A stretch of 64,000 bases of DNA, taken from the NCBI RefSeq assembly GCF_000212355.1, contig NC_015496.1, positions 1,996,501-2,060,500 on the forward strand, in the 5' to 3' direction. This stretch comes from Dokdonia sp. 4H-3-7-5. Lineage in GTDB: Bacteria > Bacteroidota > Bacteroidia > Flavobacteriales > Flavobacteriaceae. Below the pieces are notes generated by a model, which did no database searches, had not been told where the DNA came from, and was given only the letters and a program-made list of their open reading frames with translations. Positions 54,511 to 62,770 of this stretch are shown here, piece after piece (the first letter of the stretch is position 1; each line of letters opens with the position of its first letter). A program made the translations under genes and the position numbers.

Positions 54511-56178
54511 ATGTGTGGAATTGTATGCGCCTTTGATCTCAAGGAGAAAGCCGAAGATTTACGTCCTCAATTATTAGAAATGTCAAAAAAAATCCGCCAC
54601 AGAGGACCGGATTGGAATGGGGTTTTTAATAATGAGAATGCCATCATGACACACGAACGTCTGTCTATAGTAGATCCAGCTTCTGGGAAACAACCGTTAT
54701 TTTCAAAAGATAAGAGTCTTGTGCTCGCAGCAAATGGAGAGATATATAACCATAAGGAATTACGTGAGACCTTAACTGGAGATTACGAGTTTCAAACGGC
54801 ATCAGATTGTGAGATCATACTCGCGCTTTATAAAGAACATGGTCATGACTTTTGTGACAAGCTCAACGGGATTTTTGGCTTTGCGTTATATGACGTAGCC
54901 AAAGATGAATATTTTGTAGCCCGTGATCACATGGGAATTATTCCACTCTATATGGGATGGGATCAGCACGGGACTTTTTATGTAGCTTCTGAGTTAAAGG
55001 CACTAGAAGGTGTTTGTTCTAAGATAGAATTATTTCCTCCAGGACATTATTACTCTAGTGTGACGGGAGAGCTTACACGCTGGTATTCTCGTGACTGGAT
55101 GGAATATGATAAGGTGAAAGATAACGAGTCAAGTATAGAAGAGTTACACGATGCACTAGCGGCATCTATAAAGCGCCAACTTATGAGTGATGTGCCTTAT
55201 GGGGTATTACTTTCTGGAGGTCTAGACTCATCCATTACAAGTGCGGTTGCAAAGCTATATGCAGAAAAGCGTATAGAATCTGGTGATGAGCAAGCTGCGT
55301 GGTGGCCACAGTTACACTCTTTTAGTATAGGACTCAAAGGTTCTCCAGACCTTGCAGCCGCTCAGGTTGTAGCAGATCATATAGGGACAGTACATCACCC
55401 TATTGAGTTTACGATACAAGAAGGACTAGATGCTATACGCGATGTAATCTATCATCTAGAAACGTATGATATCACCACGATAAGAGCGAGTACGCCTATG
55501 TACTTAATGGCACGTGTGATTAAATCTATGGGAGTAAAAATGGTACTCTCAGGAGAAGGGGCAGATGAGATTTTTGGAGGATATTTATACTTCCACAAAG
55601 CACCAAATGCAAAAGAGTTTCATGAGGAGACAGTGCGTAAACTAGATAAGTTACATATGTACGACTGTCTACGTGCAAATAAATCACTTGCAGCCTGGGG
55701 AATAGAAGGGCGTGTGCCTTTCTTAGATAAAGAATTTATGGATGTCGCTATGCGTCTTAATCCTCAAGATAAAATGATTACTAAGGAGCGTAAGATGGAA
55801 AAATGGATCTTGCGTAAGGCTTTTGAAAAGTATTTACCAGAAAGTGTAGCTTGGAGACAGAAAGAGCAGTTCTCAGACGGTGTAGGTTACTCATGGATTG
55901 ATAGTCTTAAGGACGTAGTAGATGAAGCTGTGAGTGCTACCCAAATGGAGAACGCTCATCATAGATTCCCTATCCATACGCCTCAAAATAAAGAAGAGTT
56001 TTACTACCGTACCATTTTTGAAGAGCACTTCCCAAGTGATGCTGCAGCACGCTGTGTGCCTTCTGTGCCAAGTGTAGCTTGTAGTACACCTACAGCACTA
56101 GAATGGGATGAAGCTTTTAAAAACATGAATGATCCATCAGGTAGAGCGGTAGCTTTTGTACATGATGATGCTTATTAA
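54511..56178 (+). CDS. asnB: Asparagine synthase (glutamine-hydrolysing)
   Basis: 555 residues. The N-terminal Cys-2 nucleophile (MCGIVCAFD) marks the class II glutaminase domain (about 1-190; RHRGPDWNGV, AANGEIYNHKELRE). The synthetase domain has the PP-loop LLSGGLDSSITSAVAKL and SGEGADEIFGGYLYFHKAP. It makes asparagine from aspartate with glutamine nitrogen and ATP. Full length and ending with its own bidirectional terminator. Confidence 0.97.
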   Translation: MCGIVCAFDLKEKAEDLRPQLLEMSKKIRHRGPDWNGVFNNENAIMTHERLSIVDPASGKQPLFSKDKSLVLAANGEIYNHKELRETLTGDYEFQTASDCEIILALYKEHGHDFCDKLNGIFGFALYDVAKDEYFVARDHMGIIPLYMGWDQHGTFYVASELKALEGVCSKIELFPPGHYYSSVTGELTRWYSRDWMEYDKVKDNESSIEELHDALAASIKRQLMSDVPYGVLLSGGLDSSITSAVAKLYAEKRIESGDEQAAWWPQLHSFSIGLKGSPDLAAAQVVADHIGTVHHPIEFTIQEGLDAIRDVIYHLETYDITTIRASTPMYLMARVIKSMGVKMVLSGEGADEIFGGYLYFHKAPNAKEFHEETVRKLDKLHMYDCLRANKSLAAWGIEGRVPFLDKEFMDVAMRLNPQDKMITKERKMEKWILRKAFEKYLPESVAWRQKEQFSDGVGYSWIDSLKDVVDEAVSATQMENAHHRFPIHTPQNKEEFYYRTIFEEHFPSDAAARCVPSVPSVACSTPTALEWDEAFKNMNDPSGRAVAFVHDDAY

Positions 56179-56202
56179 GAATATGTAAATTGTTTAAATA
56201 GA

Positions 56203-56238
56203 AAAACCGCTTTATCTTGAAGGATAAAGCGGTTTTTT
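56203..56238. terminator. Bidirectional terminator after asnB
   Basis: 14-bp stem AAAACCGCTTTATC / GATAAAGCGGTTTT with a six-base loop; also serves the convergent lipoprotein gene. Confidence 0.9.
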
Positions 56239-56264
56239 AATGCGTGAAATTGAAGAGCTTTTAT

Positions 56265-57335
56265 TTAATCAATACTCACTTTATTAATAGTAAATTTCAT
56301 GTCTCCTAGAGGACCTGTAATTTCATTAATTCTAGAGTTGGTGTAGTATAAATCACCTTTGTAAATACTAAAGGTATCTGCCCAGCGCACTTGGTCACCT
56401 TCAATAAGTGTAGATACTTCTTTAGTATTAGTATCCATTTTCATCACCTTATTATTTTCTAAGTCGGCGAAGTAAAGGTTACTAGCATCATCAAGTATCA
56501 TCCCGTCTGGTGCGCTCGTTTTTTTAACTAAAGAGACGCTATTTTCTATCTCTTCTTGTGTGCCATTAATAAGTGTTGAAGTTGGGATAGCATATAAGCT
56601 ATAACCGCTTAGTGCGTGGTAATATAAAATGTCATTATTTACGTCTAATGCAATACCATCAGAATGTACTTTGTTCTCCCAAGTACTGCCATCAGGAAAT
56701 GTAAGTTGGCTTACTTCAGCTAGTGTTGAGGTGTGTTCATTAAGCACTCTTTTAGATGCTCCAGACTCAAGATCTAAAACTACAAGTCCTGCATGTCCAG
56801 AGTCTGTAAAGTAAGCCTTATTGTTTTTTGCATCTACACGCACATCGTTTATGTATGAGTCTTTATGGATGCTACTTTCAGCAATAGTGTAGGTGCGTTT
56901 TAATGAGTTTGTAGTTAGGTCAAATACAAAGATTTTTGGGTTGTCAATCACACCACCAAATAGTGGATTACGAGTATCAACTACATATAAGTCATTATTG
57001 AAAGCGACTACAGATTGTACCGCTACAAAAAGCGAATCATTAACTTTTTTTCCATCTTCCCATGTATTCCACTGTTCGTTAGGGAATGCACCCGACTCAT
57101 TATTTTCTAATACTTCAACTACAGAGTTTTCAACACCTTTTCTCCATCTTGGGAAATTAGCAAATATTCTTCCCTCATTACTTACCGTGACACCTGTAAC
57201 TTGTTGTCCCGTAAAAGAAGCTACTTCAGTGATTACTGGGCTTTCTTGAGTTTTTTGTACTTCTTTTGTTTCTGTAGTGTTCTTGCAGCTTATTATAGAA
57301 AATATAACTAGCAGCGATAGTATTGTTTTATTCAT
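56265..57335 (-). CDS. Major royal jelly/yellow-family lipoprotein
   Basis: 356 residues with a lipoprotein signal (lipobox IISC). A six-bladed beta-propeller follows, with blade motifs LYVVDTRNPLFGG, YINDVRVDAKNNKAYFTDSG, SDGIALDVNNDILYYHALSG and SAPDGMILDDASNLYFAD. This pattern is that of the MRJP/yellow (L-dopachrome tautomerase-related) family, close to SMP-30 lactonases. The substrate in bacteria is unknown. Confidence 0.85.
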   Translation of the reverse strand: MNKTILSLLVIFSIISCKNTTETKEVQKTQESPVITEVASFTGQQVTGVTVSNEGRIFANFPRWRKGVENSVVEVLENNESGAFPNEQWNTWEDGKKVNDSLFVAVQSVVAFNNDLYVVDTRNPLFGGVIDNPKIFVFDLTTNSLKRTYTIAESSIHKDSYINDVRVDAKNNKAYFTDSGHAGLVVLDLESGASKRVLNEHTSTLAEVSQLTFPDGSTWENKVHSDGIALDVNNDILYYHALSGYSLYAIPTSTLINGTQEEIENSVSLVKKTSAPDGMILDDASNLYFADLENNKVMKMDTNTKEVSTLIEGDQVRWADTFSIYKGDLYYTNSRINEITGPLGDMKFTINKVSID

Positions 57336-57374
57336 GATATGAGTTTTATAATGTATGGTACTTCTTTAACCTTG

Positions 57375-57382
57375 CAAAGATA
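57375..57382 (-). promoter_or_regulatory. Candidate -7 box TATCTTTG for the royal-jelly-like gene
   Basis: Exact match including the following C (TAnnTTTGC), 39 bp before the ATG on the minus strand. Confidence 0.5.
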
Positions 57383-57452
57383 GTACGGCTATTTACGCCT
57401 AGCGAATAGAAAGTGTTAGGCTTATTATAAAATTCAAGAAACCTTGTTCAGA

Positions 57453-58616
57453 TCATGTAGTCACGTATTCTTTTAAATCAGAAGTTAAGATATCTGTGAG
57501 TTCGCGCTCATTATCAGGATTTGTCTCTGTAAAAATAAATCCAAATACAGGATAGCTATGTATATCTAGTGGTCTTACTAATACTGGTTTTTCAAACTTT
57601 GTAGCTATCTTTTCGTAGTCAAAACTTTTGATGCTTTCTGCAGGGATACCCGTGCTATTATCTAGTATGATAATGCTAAAGACTTTATCTTCCTTGCCTT
57701 TAAATATCTGGTCCCAGTTAGGTTTTTTGCTTTCGCGAAAGCATACATAAGAATTAAAATCTACAGTAATACCAAGTGAGTCACCTGTAGTACAAAATCC
57801 TCCAAAACGCAGCGGATTAACCTCAATAGGAGTGATTTTTCCAGAAGCATCTATGCGTATCTCTGCATGCGCAGGAAAATTCTTGAGTTGTAATTCTTGT
57901 CCTAATGCACTTAAAAATTCATGTATGGCAACACTATGAGAGGTGATAATATCTTTTGAGGTGCAATAAACGCGATCGCTAGTGTCTTTTCCAGAAGAGA
58001 AGAGGTGGTGTAAAATGTTTAAGATTACAACCTCACCATTTGCATTGTGATAGTAATCTATAGCAAATTCCTCTCCTTGAATAAATTCTTCAATAATGAA
58101 ATACGTGGTGTCCAGTACGTCTTTTGGAAAGATGCTTTTGAGCTTCTCTGGGTGTAGCTCTTTCTTTGCCTTTTCCCAATCGTTTTGATCTTGAATGATA
58201 TGAACACCTATACTGAAAAAGCCAACACTAGGTTTTATAACAAAAGGAAATTTTAAGATAGCCGAATCTAGAAGATGGACATCCGTTAGAGAAAGCTTTT
58301 GAAAATGAAAGTCTGGAAACAAACTTTTAGTAAGTTCTCTAAACTGGACTTTATCCTTCAAGATATTTATCTGGCGAGCAAGTGTGCTATCTCCTAGATG
58401 TTGTTCTATCCATACTAACGCATTTTCTGAGTTAGAGTATAGCGTTGTATCTGGATTATCTTTATAAATAGCTACCGCATCCTGCTCATCTATCCAGTTA
58501 AGCGTGTCATCTTGAGCGATGGACTTTGCCACGGGAGTTGCAATAATGGGATAGTTATTTTCCTTTATAGTTGCAATAAGAAAATCTGAAGCAAATGGCT
58601 TATCTATCAAAAACAT
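57453..58616 (-). CDS. ATP-grasp domain protein
   Basis: 387 residues. The ATP-grasp fold is seen in the central part: FPFVIKPSVGFFSIGVHII (ATP lysine), YFIIEEFIQGEEFAIDYY and, later, AEIRIDASGKITPIEVNPLRFGG (metal-binding Glu/Asn). Such enzymes ligate a carboxylate to an amine; the substrate is unknown. A perfect palindrome encodes CFRES near residues 295-300. Lies 34 bp after marC in the same direction. Confidence 0.85.
   Translation of the reverse strand: MFLIDKPFASDFLIATIKENNYPIIATPVAKSIAQDDTLNWIDEQDAVAIYKDNPDTTLYSNSENALVWIEQHLGDSTLARQINILKDKVQFRELTKSLFPDFHFQKLSLTDVHLLDSAILKFPFVIKPSVGFFSIGVHIIQDQNDWEKAKKELHPEKLKSIFPKDVLDTTYFIIEEFIQGEEFAIDYYHNANGEVVILNILHHLFSSGKDTSDRVYCTSKDIITSHSVAIHEFLSALGQELQLKNFPAHAEIRIDASGKITPIEVNPLRFGGFCTTGDSLGITVDFNSYVCFRESKKPNWDQIFKGKEDKVFSIIILDNSTGIPAESIKSFDYEKIATKFEKPVLVRPLDIHSYPVFGFIFTETNPDNERELTDILTSDLKEYVTT
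57729..57742. repeat. Palindrome GCTTTCGCGAAAGC, copy 14 (in gene)
   Basis: Perfect copy in the ATP-grasp gene, read in the third frame as CFRES (YVCFRESKKPN), just after the metal-site region. Confidence 0.9.
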
Positions 58617-58650
58617 AATGATGGTTATTGTGAGGTACTCTAATTAAACT

Positions 58651-59268
58651 TTAAGCCGTAGCGGTTCCAAAATAAGAGCTTATCCCGCTTAAAATACTTT
58701 GTACAGCATATGCGGCTAAGATGAGTCCCATTATTTTACTAATAACTGTAATCCCGTAGTTACCTATGCGCTCTTGAAGTTTATTTGCTCCAAGTAAAAT
58801 CAAACAAGTAAGTCCTATCACAAATAGCACGAGCGCTGTAGCTATAAACTGCTCTTGTATGGAGTAAATGTGATTATCTGTCATTAACACTACTGCCATA
58901 ATTGCCCCAGGTGAAGCAATAGATGGTATCGCAATAGGGAATATGGTCACGTGTTTGTAATCTGTAATCTTACTCTTTTCCTCCTCCGGTTTACCATCGC
59001 CAAAAATCATAGTCAGCGCAAATAGAAATAGTATTACTCCTCCAGAGATTTGGAAGGCATTTAATGAAACAGACATACCCTCAAGAATGAGCTGCCCTAT
59101 CACAATAAAAAATAAGAGTATTAAAAATGCTATCACAGAAGCTCTAATAGCAATTTTCTTTTTGTGACGTAAATCAAATTCTTTTGTAGCTTCTAGATAT
59201 ACAGGGATAGATCCTATAGGATCGATTACTGCAAAAATGAAGAAAATGGAAGTGATGATTTCAGACAT
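58651..59268 (-). CDS. MarC-family membrane protein
   Basis: 205 residues with six membrane helices: FFIFAVIDPIGSIPVYLEAT (the family's N-terminal motif), GGVILFLFALTMIFG and IAIPSIASPGAIMAVVLM. MarC/UPF0056 proteins are of unknown function; the link to multidrug resistance has been withdrawn. Likely co-transcribed with the ATP-grasp gene. Confidence 0.92.
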   Translation of the reverse strand: MSEIITSIFFIFAVIDPIGSIPVYLEATKEFDLRHKKKIAIRASVIAFLILLFFIVIGQLILEGMSVSLNAFQISGGVILFLFALTMIFGDGKPEEEKSKITDYKHVTIFPIAIPSIASPGAIMAVVLMTDNHIYSIQEQFIATALVLFVIGLTCLILLGANKLQERIGNYGITVISKIMGLILAAYAVQSILSGISSYFGTATA

Positions 59269-59464
59269 TTGTCGCTTTATTAATGAAATGTAAATGTACT
59301 ATTTTCTCATTCTTCAGATTCTCAAATTGTAAGACTCTTTGAATAATATAAGGTGTCTGTATTATTAAGTGGACTGCTTTTAGAACTTGTATTCCTAATA
59401 TAAACTGATGTTGATTTATTGCTAAGATGCAGATATTCAGACTAAAGCATTATATTTATGGCTT

Positions 59465-60178
59465 ATGGCTATAAAAACATCTACAGACGCTGCTTCCTAT
59501 ATTTCTATAAAAAATTGGTCCGAAGATGATAGGCCACGAGAGAAATTGATGATTAAAGGAAGATCTGTATTATCTGATGCTGAGTTAATCGCTATTTTAA
59601 TAAGTTCTGGATCTCGAGAAGAAAGCGCAGTTGCACTAAGTAAGCGCATTCTCTCACAAGCTGAGAATAATCTTTCAGAGCTGGGTAAATTTTCGGTAAA
59701 AGATTTAATGAAATTTAAAGGAATAGGAGAGGCAAAGGCGGTTACTATTGCTGCTGCGCTAGAACTAGGGAGAAGGAGAAGTGGTGGAGAGACGCTTTCG
59801 CGAAAGCGTATTTCTTCCTCAAAAGATGCTTATCAAATATTACAACCTATAATAGGAGAGCTAGGTCATGAAGAATTCTGGGTATTATTTTTAAATAATT
59901 CAAATAAGGTGTTACGCAAGGAACAAGTGAGTAAAGGCGGACTTACGGGAACGCTAGTAGATGTGCGGTTAGTCATGAAAACAGCTATAGAACTCAGTGC
60001 TGTCGGTATGATTTTAGGACATAATCACCCTTCTGGAACGCTTAAACCATCACAGGCAGACAAGTTACTTACGGCCAAACTAAAAACGGCTGCGCAGAGT
60101 CTAGATATCCAAGTCTTAGACCATATTATTGTGACCGAAAAGCAGTATTTTAGCTTTGCCGATGACGGCATTCTATAA
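59465..60178 (+). CDS. radC: RadC-family JAMM/MPN protein
   Basis: 237 residues. An N-terminal helix-hairpin-helix part (SVKDLMKFKGIGEAKAVTIAAALELGRR) is joined to an MPN domain with the JAMM metal motif HNHPSGTLKPSQAD and upstream FLNNSNKVL. Despite the name, a DNA-repair role is not established. The interdomain linker (RRSGGETLSRKRISSSKDA) is largely a perfect palindrome in frame two. Confidence 0.95.
   Translation: MAIKTSTDAASYISIKNWSEDDRPREKLMIKGRSVLSDAELIAILISSGSREESAVALSKRILSQAENNLSELGKFSVKDLMKFKGIGEAKAVTIAAALELGRRRSGGETLSRKRISSSKDAYQILQPIIGELGHEEFWVLFLNNSNKVLRKEQVSKGGLTGTLVDVRLVMKTAIELSAVGMILGHNHPSGTLKPSQADKLLTAKLKTAAQSLDIQVLDHIIVTEKQYFSFADDGIL
59792..59809. repeat. Palindrome copy 15 (in the radC linker)
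   Basis: ACGCTTTCGCGAAAGCGT, read as TLSRKR between the two domains of RadC. Confidence 0.9.
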
Positions 60179-60192
60179 TCACTGCCCGCCTC

Positions 60193-61476
60193 ATGTTACT
60201 CGTTTATACGCATAAAATTACACCTCGTGTTTCATATACATTCAAGCATATATGTACACGTATTCTTGGGGTGCCAGTGCAGTTCACTAGTAAGCTAGAA
60301 GCTTTTATTGCTCACGAGGGACCTAAACTTTCATATACCAACAAAAAATTAGGTAACGAACTTCACATAAGAAGTACAGACTTGCTTTTTGATCAAGGAG
60401 TGCTCTCTATGGATGTAAGTGTGCAAGACTGGGATGGTGTTCCGTGCTTTTTCCAAATAAGAGAAGCAACGACAGAGATTCCTTATGATATTTTTGCCGC
60501 AACATTTTACTTGTTAAGTAGGTATGAAGAGTATTTACCACACGTAAAAGATGAGTTGGGACGCTTTCCTGCATCAGAGAGTCTCGGTGGTATACATGGG
60601 TTTTTGCAGCAACCAGTTATTGATGTTTGGATACATCGCTTTGCTGCAGTACTTGTTAATAAATTTCCATTAATCGAGATAAAAAACAATGCATATAGCA
60701 CCCATATGATGATTACCGTGCCGCAAGCTTTTAAATATAGAAAGCTAGGTGTGTTGCGCATGCTGGGAGGTTATATGCGAGATATAAGTAAATTACGCTT
60801 GCGCGAAATTTTAAAACGTACGCAAGTTCTCGTAGGTGCTCGTAAAGATCCTTATGACACCTTTGGGTGGCTTACAAATGTGCAGAAAAATGAGAAGTGT
60901 CTCTTTCAGGTATTTTTTCAAGTAGGAGATTATGGTAAGGACGGGAAGAATATAAAGCATTCAAAACGTAGTTTTCAAAGCACCATAAAAATGGTGGGAG
61001 ATTATTGTAAAGTAGGTTTGCTGGTTTCACCGCAAGCAGCACGTGATAAGGTTTCTTTAGGTTTAGAACGTAAGCGTCTTGAAGAAATAGAGCACAGACC
61101 GTTGCGCAGTATACATATCTCAAATTTTAAATTGAATTTGCCACACGTATATCGAGATGCGTTAGATCAAGAGATTCAACAAGATTTTACCATGGGATAT
61201 GATGGGATTATAGGCTTTAGAGCAGGTACATCGCAATCATTTTTATACTATGATCTCGATTATGAAATCCAGACGCCACTAGTGATAAATCCCGTGTGCA
61301 TGCAGTCTGATGCAATTATAAATTATAAAAACCATACTATTGATTTTGTACTTCTCAAGGAGTTACAAGATCGCCTTAAAAGCATAGGAGGCGTGTTTAG
61401 AATTTCATTTTCTAACGCTTCCTTTGATGATATTTACAGTAAAAAACTCTTTAGACACTTACTAGCAAATGGCTAA
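60193..61476 (+). CDS. Polysaccharide deacetylase-like protein (DUF7033 type)
   Basis: 427 residues. The N-terminal half has LLVYTHKITPRVSYTFKHIC and YDIFAATFYLLSRYEEYLP, landmarks of the Bacteroidota DUF7033 group; the C-terminal half has the deacetylase-like barrel (FFQVGDYGKDGKNI, GYDGIIGFRAGTSQSFLYYD, EIQTPLVINP). The usual metal His motif of NodB enzymes is not seen: the segment reads KVGLLVSPQAA. It may be an inactive or diverged deacetylase acting on envelope polysaccharide. It overlaps the next gene by 8 bp. Confidence 0.75.
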   Translation: MLLVYTHKITPRVSYTFKHICTRILGVPVQFTSKLEAFIAHEGPKLSYTNKKLGNELHIRSTDLLFDQGVLSMDVSVQDWDGVPCFFQIREATTEIPYDIFAATFYLLSRYEEYLPHVKDELGRFPASESLGGIHGFLQQPVIDVWIHRFAAVLVNKFPLIEIKNNAYSTHMMITVPQAFKYRKLGVLRMLGGYMRDISKLRLREILKRTQVLVGARKDPYDTFGWLTNVQKNEKCLFQVFFQVGDYGKDGKNIKHSKRSFQSTIKMVGDYCKVGLLVSPQAARDKVSLGLERKRLEEIEHRPLRSIHISNFKLNLPHVYRDALDQEIQQDFTMGYDGIIGFRAGTSQSFLYYDLDYEIQTPLVINPVCMQSDAIINYKNHTIDFVLLKELQDRLKSIGGVFRISFSNASFDDIYSKKLFRHLLANG

Positions 61477-62152
61477 CATTACAGATATATTTTTTGACCT
61501 AGATCACACATTATGGGACTTTGACCGTAATAGTGGTTTGGCTTTCGCCAAAATTTTTGAACTCAACAATCTGTCTATTAATTACGACGAGTTCTTAGAA
61601 GTTTATAGCCCTATAAATTTCCAGCAATGGAAATGGTATCGAGAAGAGCGCATTACAAAAGCACAACTGCGCTACGGAAGGTTTAAAAAGACCTTTGATA
61701 AAATGGGTATTTCTGTAACAGATGATATTATTGATAGACTCTCTGACGATTACATCAACCACTTACCAGAGAATAACTTTCTATTTGATGGTACCATAGA
61801 ACTACTAGATTATCTAGCGCCTAACTATAAGATGCACATTATTACAAATGGTTTTCAAGAGGTGCAAACTACCAAAATGGAAAAGTCTGGACTAGCACCT
61901 TATTTTAAAACCATGACCACTAGTGAGTCTGCCAATGTGAAAAAGCCAAATCCTAAAATTTTTCATGTAGCTATGGAAAAGGCAGGCGCAACAGCTGGTA
62001 GTAGCATTATGATAGGCGATACTTATGAAGCAGATGTTGTAGGTGCTATTAATGTAGGTATGGATGCAATTTGTTTTAATTACCACAAACTAGTGTTACC
62101 GCAAGGAATAAAAGAAGTCAATAGTATCATTCAGCTTAGAGATCATTTATAG
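61469..62152 (+). CDS. HAD-family pyrimidine nucleotidase (YjjG type)
   Basis: 227 residues. HAD motif I FFDLDHTLWDFDRN (nucleophile Asp), motif II MHIITNGFQEVQTTKM, motif III KKPNPKIFHVAM and motif IV MIGDTYEADVVGAINVG. The layout and the DHTLWDF form match the YjjG group, which dephosphorylates pyrimidine nucleoside 5'-monophosphates, including non-canonical ones. A three-base-decayed palindrome (61541, read AFAKI) is near the start. It overlaps the deacetylase-like gene. Confidence 0.9.
   Translation: MANITDIFFDLDHTLWDFDRNSGLAFAKIFELNNLSINYDEFLEVYSPINFQQWKWYREERITKAQLRYGRFKKTFDKMGISVTDDIIDRLSDDYINHLPENNFLFDGTIELLDYLAPNYKMHIITNGFQEVQTTKMEKSGLAPYFKTMTTSESANVKKPNPKIFHVAMEKAGATAGSSIMIGDTYEADVVGAINVGMDAICFNYHKLVLPQGIKEVNSIIQLRDHL
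61541..61554. repeat. Possible strongly decayed palindrome in the HAD gene
   Basis: GCTTTCGCCAAAAT, three changes; read as AFAKI (GLAFAKIFELN). May be chance. Confidence 0.35.
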
Positions 62153-62208
62153 CAATAATAAATGCGTAACTATCGTTTTAATCATTCATGGCATAATACG
62201 TATCATAT

Positions 62209-62769
62209 ATGGGTTATTATAGACGGTTAAATTTTTTTATTGTAGTAGTGTTTCAGCTATTAGTAATTACTTCTTGTGTAAGTGATATAGACCTAGACCG
62301 TATTGATGAGGTTATTCTTACTCCAAAAATAGATGCAGACCTTGTTTTCTTTACCCTCAACGCTTCAGATTTTGAAACTGCAAATACAAATACTGCTCAG
62401 TTAGTTGTGAGAGATACAACTAGACTCGAGTTTCTTGATGATAATGTGGTTCAAGAAAATTTAAAAGAAATAGAGCTCACATATCGTTCTGATAATACAT
62501 TTAATAGTGCTCTTGTAAATAGATCTTTATTTTTAGACAATACTGGAGCCATTCAATATGAAGTGAGCTTTCCTATAACCGCATCACAAAATGGGGAGGT
62601 AGCTACTACAAGGTATCAAGTGATTCTTTCTGAAAACGATATAGAAGCTATTAGAAATTCCATACAGCTAGTAAATGAAGTGACATTATTTACTAATGGA
62701 GTTGTAAATGAGGGAATTTTAACCTTGCAGAGTAAAGCAACTTATTCATTAGAACTTTCAGATCTTTAG
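62209..62769 (+). CDS. Lipoprotein of unknown function
   Basis: 186 residues from ATG at 62209. Signal segment with lipobox ITSC (Cys about residue 23) and a beta-rich mature part with no motif I recognise. The next gene, a DUF5723 outer-membrane-like protein, begins 1 bp after its stop, so the two are likely one operon and may act together at the outer membrane. Confidence 0.75.
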   Translation: MGYYRRLNFFIVVVFQLLVITSCVSDIDLDRIDEVILTPKIDADLVFFTLNASDFETANTNTAQLVVRDTTRLEFLDDNVVQENLKEIELTYRSDNTFNSALVNRSLFLDNTGAIQYEVSFPITASQNGEVATTRYQVILSENDIEAIRNSIQLVNEVTLFTNGVVNEGILTLQSKATYSLELSDL

Positions 62770-62770
62770 T

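Noticed and set aside
60796-60809. GCTTGCGCGAAATT in the deacetylase-like gene
   Set aside because: Three changes and no flank match; not counted as a copy.
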